Assembly: GCF_030247605.1 (NCBI RefSeq)
Contig: NZ_JAOTSB010000013.1
Location: 18,976 to 82,975, forward strand
Source of the DNA: Acidaminobacter sp.
GTDB lineage: Bacteria > Bacillota > Clostridia > Peptostreptococcales > Acidaminobacteraceae
Length of the DNA stretch: 64,000 nucleotides
Direction: 5' to 3'
The first letter of the stretch is position 1; the number at the start of each line of letters is the position of its first letter. Under the pieces are notes generated by a model. That model made no database searches. It saw nothing but the letters and a program-made list of their open reading frames with translations, and was not told the origin of the DNA. Of this stretch, positions 60,048 through 64,000 are shown one piece after another. Position numbers and translations under genes: made by a program.

Positions 60048-61664
60048 ATGTTTGAAAGGATATTCTTTTTAAACCCGCGTGCAAATCCACGTTTCAATGC
60101 ATCCAGAATTACGTTGCTTGTGTTTGTGCTGATCACGACCATCGGCATGATCTCTGGGAGCTATGCCGCCGGCCCAACTGCCGGTCAAGAGCTGCGGGCC
60201 ATGGGGCTGATTGAAGGTAAAACCGGTGGTGACCTGGCGGAAAACGACTATCTGACCCGAACGGAAATGATGGTCATTCTGGCCAGAATGCTGGGCGAAT
60301 TCAATCAGGCTGCTGCATGGCAGGCGCCTTCCACATTTCTGGATGCCAGGAACCATTGGGGTGAGCCCTATGTGGCTTACGCGCAGTACCGGGAATGGAC
60401 TTCAGGCATAGGCGGCAATTTATTTGGCTACGAACAGCGCCACACGGTTCAGGAGGCCAGCGTCTTCATGCTGAAGGCCCTCGGCTATACGACCCCGGAA
60501 GACTTCATTTGGGAAACCGCCTTCGACACCGCTCGAGAACTGGGGCTCTTCAATGGTCTGGCCTTGACTCAGGAACAGGACATCCTCAGGGGCGATCTGT
60601 TCAGGCTCATGATGAATACCCTCGAAACGCCTGCCAAGGGGCATCCTTACCGGCTCGGAGATCAGCTTGGCGTTACAGTGGCACCTTCCTTTGCAGCAAC
60701 TATGGCCGCTGCCCGGACGAATACTCCAATGGCCGCCGTCCGAATTGGCGACCGGTGGGGCTACATGACCTCGGATGGGAAGCTTGGGATCCGCTTCCTC
60801 TACAGTCAGGCCCAGGATTTTTCCGAGAATCTCGCCGCAGTGGCCCAGAATGGAAAAGTCGGCTTCATTGACAAAGCCGGCACTATGATGATTCCATTCA
60901 ATTACGAAGACGCAGGAAGCTTTGCCGATGGTCTCGCCCCCGCAAAATACGGCGGCAAATACGGCTTCATCGACAAAAACGCAAATTGGGTCATCGAACC
61001 CGCCTACGAGTTTGCCGACCAGTTCTCTGAGGGTCTGGCCCGCGTGGTCGTTGCCGGCAAAATTGGCTATATCGACAAAACCGGGACTATGATCATTCAG
61101 CCGTCCTTTACGGCTGCCAACAGCTTTAAAAACGGCATTGCCGCGATCCAGGAGAATGGCCTGATCGGCTATATCAACCGCTCAGGCACCAAGGTGATTG
61201 CCCCTAAATATCTCGTCGCCGGCAACGGAGCCGACGGTATGATTCGGTTCAATTCAGGCACTTCCATAGGCTTCATGAATACCAGCGGCGCTGTGATCCT
61301 GTCTGCGAATTATCTGTGGGCAGACAACTTTTCAGAAGGGTTGGCCGTCGTCGAGTCAAACGTCAGCAGCGGCTTCGCCTTCCACTATATCAACACCGCG
61401 GGTACCCGTGTTTTCAGCCAAAGCTATCAAGACGCCTATCCTTTTGCCGATGGTCTCGCCTTCGTCATGTCCGGCGGCAAATATGGCATCATTGACAAAT
61501 CCGGCACTATGGTGGTTCAGCCAAAATTCAGCTATGTCGACCAGGAAGGCTTCTCAAACGGCCTCGCCCGGATCCTCTCCAAAGATCAGGTTGGATTTAT
61601 CAACCGCAGCGGCACCGTGGTCATTGCGGCACAGTTTGATGAAGCACGGCGGTTTGTTAAGTGA
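60048..61664 (+). CDS. Surface protein with SLH-like region and WG repeats
   Basis: A protein of about 538 residues. A signal peptide (to about residue 45, ending SYA-AGP) precedes an SLH-type region (about 45-210: LIEGKTGGDLAENDYLTRTE, then MMVILARML). The rest consists of seven to eight WG-type repeats of about 42-46 residues (DRWGYMTSDG, GKVGFIDKAGT, GKYGFIDKNAN, GKIGYIDKTGT, GLIGYINRSGT, GKYGIIDKSGT). Such repeats form beta propeller-like folds. It is likely anchored to the cell wall by the SLH part. I use ATG 60048 behind ACAAGGAGGTTTCAATT. Three GACCATCGGCA words are in it (60137, 60923, 61445), two on the same repeat position. Confidence 0.88.
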   Translation: MFERIFFLNPRANPRFNASRITLLVFVLITTIGMISGSYAAGPTAGQELRAMGLIEGKTGGDLAENDYLTRTEMMVILARMLGEFNQAAAWQAPSTFLDARNHWGEPYVAYAQYREWTSGIGGNLFGYEQRHTVQEASVFMLKALGYTTPEDFIWETAFDTARELGLFNGLALTQEQDILRGDLFRLMMNTLETPAKGHPYRLGDQLGVTVAPSFAATMAAARTNTPMAAVRIGDRWGYMTSDGKLGIRFLYSQAQDFSENLAAVAQNGKVGFIDKAGTMMIPFNYEDAGSFADGLAPAKYGGKYGFIDKNANWVIEPAYEFADQFSEGLARVVVAGKIGYIDKTGTMIIQPSFTAANSFKNGIAAIQENGLIGYINRSGTKVIAPKYLVAGNGADGMIRFNSGTSIGFMNTSGAVILSANYLWADNFSEGLAVVESNVSSGFAFHYINTAGTRVFSQSYQDAYPFADGLAFVMSGGKYGIIDKSGTMVVQPKFSYVDQEGFSNGLARILSKDQVGFINRSGTVVIAAQFDEARRFVK

Positions 61665-61692
61665 TGTGAGTCCGTCAAGTGAAAAAAAGGTA

Positions 61693-61737
61693 AAAAAAGG
61701 ATGAAACGGTTTTTTGACCGTTTCATCCTTTTTTCGT
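61693..61737 (+). terminator. Terminator after the SLH/WG-repeat gene
   Basis: AAAAAAGGATGAAACGGT pairs with ACCGTTTCATCCTTTTTT around TTTTTG (61693-61710 and 61717-61734). The arms themselves supply the A- and T-runs, so it works on both strands. Confidence 0.9.
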
Positions 61738-61748
61738 TGTCTGAAGGT

Positions 61749-61775
61749 GAAACTGGGTGTCAGACACCCGGTTTC
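61749..61775. repeat. REP-like palindrome, copy 8
   Basis: A 27-nt palindrome with core GGGTGTCAGACACCC and GAAACY outer arms. It lies 5 bases from the stop of the leftward EamA gene. Confidence 0.85.
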
Positions 61776-61779
61776 GCCC

Positions 61780-62664
61780 TCACTTTAAAACTCGGTGTCT
61801 GACACCCAGTTTCCTAACTGTACGACGCTCCCCCAGAACCGCGCCTCCAAGTATACATGCGGCGCCCGCGATCTGACCGGGCAGCATGGTTTCACCCAAA
61901 AATAAAACCGAAAAGACGACGGCCGACAGTGGCTCCAAATATCCCGAGATCGCCACAGTCTGAACCGGCAGGTGACCAATGGAGGAAAAGTATAGGTAAC
62001 AGCCCACACCTGTGTTCAGCACGCCAAGAAGCAGTATCGGGATCCAGTCTTCACCTGATACCTGAATCGTTAAGCCCTGCCTGAGTCCCACATAAACCGC
62101 GGCTGTCAAAAAACTGATAAACAATTGAACCACAGAATTCTCAAGGCCAGTGATGGGTTTAGCCAGTTTGTTGAAAATGACCAGGACGGCAAGCGTGACG
62201 GCGGACATGCCCCCATAAAAGAGACCCAATATGTTTTTACCATCCTGAATCGCCCCGCCATTGACGAGTACAACACCGCACAGAACCACCAAAAAACCTG
62301 TTATTTTAGGCCAGGTCAGCTTTTCGTGGAACAAAAGCGGAGAAAGGACCATGACAATGACTGGGCCGCAGTAGTAGGCTAATGACGCAAGGCTGACGCC
62401 AATGAGTTTATAGGCTTCATAGAGAAACATCCAGCTTGCCCCCATAGCTATGCCGGACACCGCAATAAAAGCGAATTGCTTTTTGTATTGAAGAAAATTG
62501 ATTTTTTGTTTCGAGAAAATAAAAATAAATATTAGAAGTGCACTGCCTATCAATGTCCTCAAAAGGACAATTTCATAGCTTGTGAGGGCAATGCGGCTGG
62601 CGACGATCCCATTTGAGCCGAACAGGAGCAAAGCAAGAATATATTTTAAATAAGCGGATTTCAT
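61780..62664 (-). CDS. EamA/DMT-family transporter with a repeat-encoded C-terminus
   Basis: A 294-residue membrane protein with ten helices in two EamA repeats (LLFGSNGIVASRIALTSYEI near residue 15, GSNG/GAS-type helix starts near 75, and GYLEPLSAVVFSVLFLGETM near 240). It probably exports a metabolite; substrate unknown. The last ten codons read KLGVRHRVLK and come from a REP-like palindrome at 61788-61812. The natural C-terminus has therefore been replaced or extended by the repeat. Start ATG 62664 behind AATCAGGAGGTGATCCC. Confidence 0.85.
   Translation of the reverse strand: MKSAYLKYILALLLFGSNGIVASRIALTSYEIVLLRTLIGSALLIFIFIFSKQKINFLQYKKQFAFIAVSGIAMGASWMFLYEAYKLIGVSLASLAYYCGPVIVMVLSPLLFHEKLTWPKITGFLVVLCGVVLVNGGAIQDGKNILGLFYGGMSAVTLAVLVIFNKLAKPITGLENSVVQLFISFLTAAVYVGLRQGLTIQVSGEDWIPILLLGVLNTGVGCYLYFSSIGHLPVQTVAISGYLEPLSAVVFSVLFLGETMLPGQIAGAACILGGAVLGERRTVRKLGVRHRVLK
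61788..61812. repeat. REP-like palindrome, copy 9, inside a gene end
   Basis: AAACTCGGTGTC pairs with GACACCCAGTTT around a central T, with one mismatch. It overlaps the 3' end of the EamA gene, which reads through it. Copies 8 and 9 lie 12 bases apart. Confidence 0.85.
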
Positions 62665-62699
62665 GGGATCACCTCCTGATTGGCTAAAAAGCTATTCTT

Positions 62700-63632
62700 T
62701 CACTTTCCCTGTACCTTAAGCCGACTGAACAATACCACACTCAAGCCGCTGCTTACGACTGTCAGCAGCGTGAAAATGATGACCATCCCCACGTCCTGGC
62801 CAAAACCGTAAAGGGGTTTCAAAACTTCCCCCAAAGCCACTGAAAGGCACAGGGTCAGCGTCTTGATCAACGCCACACCTGCCAGCAGGGTCCCAATCCT
62901 GGTGTTTCTGAAGAGCTGCCATATCACGAAAGCAAACGCCGGAAACACAATGCCTAAATCGAGAACAAACACTCCGTAGACTTCACCCGGCGTTCGGCTA
63001 AAAAGGTCATGCTGCATTCTGAGAAGCCACACAGGTATCAAGACCACAAGAATGAACAGCAGAAAGCCCAGGATCAACCGCCTCAGAGGCGTTGAAATTG
63101 GAATGACTGCGCCCGAATGCTGTACTAAAGTAATCACACCAGCAATGACGCCATATAAAGTTGACGAAAAAATGGCGAGATAAAGTAAATAAAGTGAAGT
63201 ATATTGTCCTTGTATAGCGTAGAGTCCATAGCCGTAAAACAAATAAAACGCAAGTCCTGTCATGATCATCAGTGGCTTGATTTTAAGCGGTTTCTGGCGA
63301 TATCTCAATAATTTAACCGACATGACCGTCAATACAAGAGCAGTTGGCGCAGTGATGAGATCCTGGATCATGGATCCGAATCGGAGAAATGGCGTGATAG
63401 TGCCTGAGTCTACAACTTCGAGGTAAACGCGTGAATCAAATAAACTTGCGACGGACACAAATAAGGATAAGAGTCCGCCAATCAACATGAGTGTGCCTGT
63501 CCATTTGATGCTTTCTGAGGTCTTGCTGCAATGTACTGATTCATTTTCAGAAACTGCGGGCACGACGAATTCCTCCAAGTAAATAGGTTGTGCATCTGAG
63601 ATAATCTCGAATGCCATATGGATATTACCCAA
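62700..63632 (-). CDS. Polytopic membrane protein of unknown function
   Basis: A protein of up to 310 residues with a soluble N-terminus of about 45 residues and about eight hydrophobic helices (for example WTGTLMLIGGLLSLFVSVAS near 45 and LILGFLLFILVVLIPVWLL near 190). No family is recognised. The start is uncertain: TTG at 63632 and ATG at 63617 are both in frame and neither has a clear ribosome site. It is followed 35 bases later by the EamA transporter on the same strand, so the two may share a transcript. Confidence 0.55.
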   Translation of the reverse strand: MGNIHMAFEIISDAQPIYLEEFVVPAVSENESVHCSKTSESIKWTGTLMLIGGLLSLFVSVASLFDSRVYLEVVDSGTITPFLRFGSMIQDLITAPTALVLTVMSVKLLRYRQKPLKIKPLMIMTGLAFYLFYGYGLYAIQGQYTSLYLLYLAIFSSTLYGVIAGVITLVQHSGAVIPISTPLRRLILGFLLFILVVLIPVWLLRMQHDLFSRTPGEVYGVFVLDLGIVFPAFAFVIWQLFRNTRIGTLLAGVALIKTLTLCLSVALGEVLKPLYGFGQDVGMVIIFTLLTVVSSGLSVVLFSRLKVQGK

Positions 63633-63716
63633 TCACGCTTTGGCTAAACAGTACAAAGTTGCCTAAGCGGGGGTCAATAGGCCATAGCGGCTGACACCGC
63701 CTTCAACATCAGATTG

Positions 63717-63741
63717 GAACTGGGTGTCAGACACCCAGTTC
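63717..63741. repeat. Perfect REP-like palindrome, copy 10
   Basis: A perfect 25-nt palindrome, GAACTGGGTGTC arms around a central A, 4 bases before the 129-bp repeat. Confidence 0.85.
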
Positions 63742-63744
63742 TCA

Positions 63745-64000
63745 TTATTTAACTGAGCCTAATTTTCACCTCACACTACCAGCCGTGCACCTCGCTCCGC
63801 TGCGCTGCGCTTCGGTCGCGGGCTGCGCCCTATATAAACAAAGGCAGCACCGCACTTCAGAGAGCAAGCTCTCTTATTTAACTGAGCCTAATTTTCACCT
63901 CACACTACCAGCCGTGCACCTCGCTCCGCTGCGCTGCGCTTCGGTCGCGGGCTGCGCCCTATATAAACAAAGGCAGCACCGCACTTCAGAGAGCAAGCTC
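63745..64000. repeat. Perfect 129-bp tandem direct repeat at the window end
   Basis: Bases 63745-63873 are repeated from 63874 to the end (127 bases seen). I found no difference between the two copies. The unit holds a GC-rich stretch (CTCGCTCCGCTGCGCTGCGC), GCGCCCTATATAAACAAAGG and AGAGAGCAAGCTCTCT. The second copy is cut by the window end, so further copies may follow. Confidence 0.9.

Larger units (their letters stand above)
63633..64000. other. Intergenic end of the window
   Basis: About 370 bases without a gene. It contains a REP-like palindrome (63717-63741) and the 129-bp tandem repeat. A partial palindrome, GCGGCTGACACCGCC, lies near 63686-63700. Confidence 0.7.

Noticed and set aside
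1..64000. tRNA, rRNA, prophage or insertion sequence
   Set aside because: I saw no cloverleaf, rRNA-like block, phage structural gene or transposase in either strand. A dedicated scan could still find a tRNA that I missed.

Overview
The window looks like the chromosome of an anaerobic, low-to-mid G+C Firmicute of class Clostridia. Strong AGGAGG-type ribosome sites, frequent GTG/TTG starts, a selenocysteine formate dehydrogenase, many amino-acid transporters and a NDP-forming acyl-CoA synthetase suggest an amino-acid-fermenting anaerobe. The genus cannot be fixed from sequence alone. No rRNA, tRNA, prophage, insertion sequence or CRISPR array was seen.

Layout. 1-3925: the end of livK followed by livHMGF, a branched-chain amino-acid ABC importer. 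4054-6766: LysE-type exporter, Rnk-like GreA-family factor, winged-helix regulator and CPBP membrane protease. 6980-13767 (- strand): an operon of an HMGL-family condensing enzyme, an aminotransferase, an SNF symporter and a formyltransferase/acyl-CoA synthetase fusion, divergent from a MerR-XRE-cupin regulator (13982-14830). 15047-19538: pstSCAB-phoU behind a Pho box. 19878-21131: luxS-mtnN. 21366-24866: sstT and a RocB-like peptidase. 25031-27748: a GIY-YIG protein and three unrecognised envelope proteins. 28192-30786: isochorismatase-like hydrolase, D-2-hydroxyacid dehydrogenase, metallophosphoesterase. 30978-35355: ppk1, flavodoxin, phoA. 35563-47631: a phosphodiester-glycosidase protein, a small secreted Cys peptide, a zincin-like protein, an EamA transporter, a PucR regulator, ABC-F, a DEAD helicase, a truncated Fic gene, IclR, YeiH and YjdM. 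47792-54288: MFS, a C26 peptidase and two c-di-GMP enzymes. 54625-58625: selenocysteine formate dehydrogenase with a fused Fe-S/flavin NAD(P)-type partner. 58732-63632: an acidic secreted protein, an SLH/WG-repeat surface protein, an EamA transporter and a membrane protein. 63745 to the end: a perfect 129-bp tandem repeat.

Two dispersed repeat systems overlie these genes. The first is a short word, GACCATCGGCA. By hand count its 8-base core CCATCGGC occurs 27 times on both strands, against about 2 expected by chance, and the full 11-mer occurs 13 times against about 0.03. Copies lie inside genes and between them, on either strand, several with an A-run on the same side. The pattern resembles a DNA uptake sequence and is the most unusual signal here. 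The second is a family of intergenic palindromes built on GGTGTCTGACACC, found as single 25-29 nt copies and as two five-unit tandem arrays with an exact 24-nt period. It resembles REP elements.

Functionally the window combines amino-acid import and export, phosphate starvation genes (pst-phoU, ppk1, phoA; two Pho-box-like sites), AI-2 synthesis, c-di-GMP turnover and formate oxidation. The leftward operon at 6980-13767 could be an uncharacterised amino-acid or oxo-acid pathway that ends in substrate-level ATP formation.
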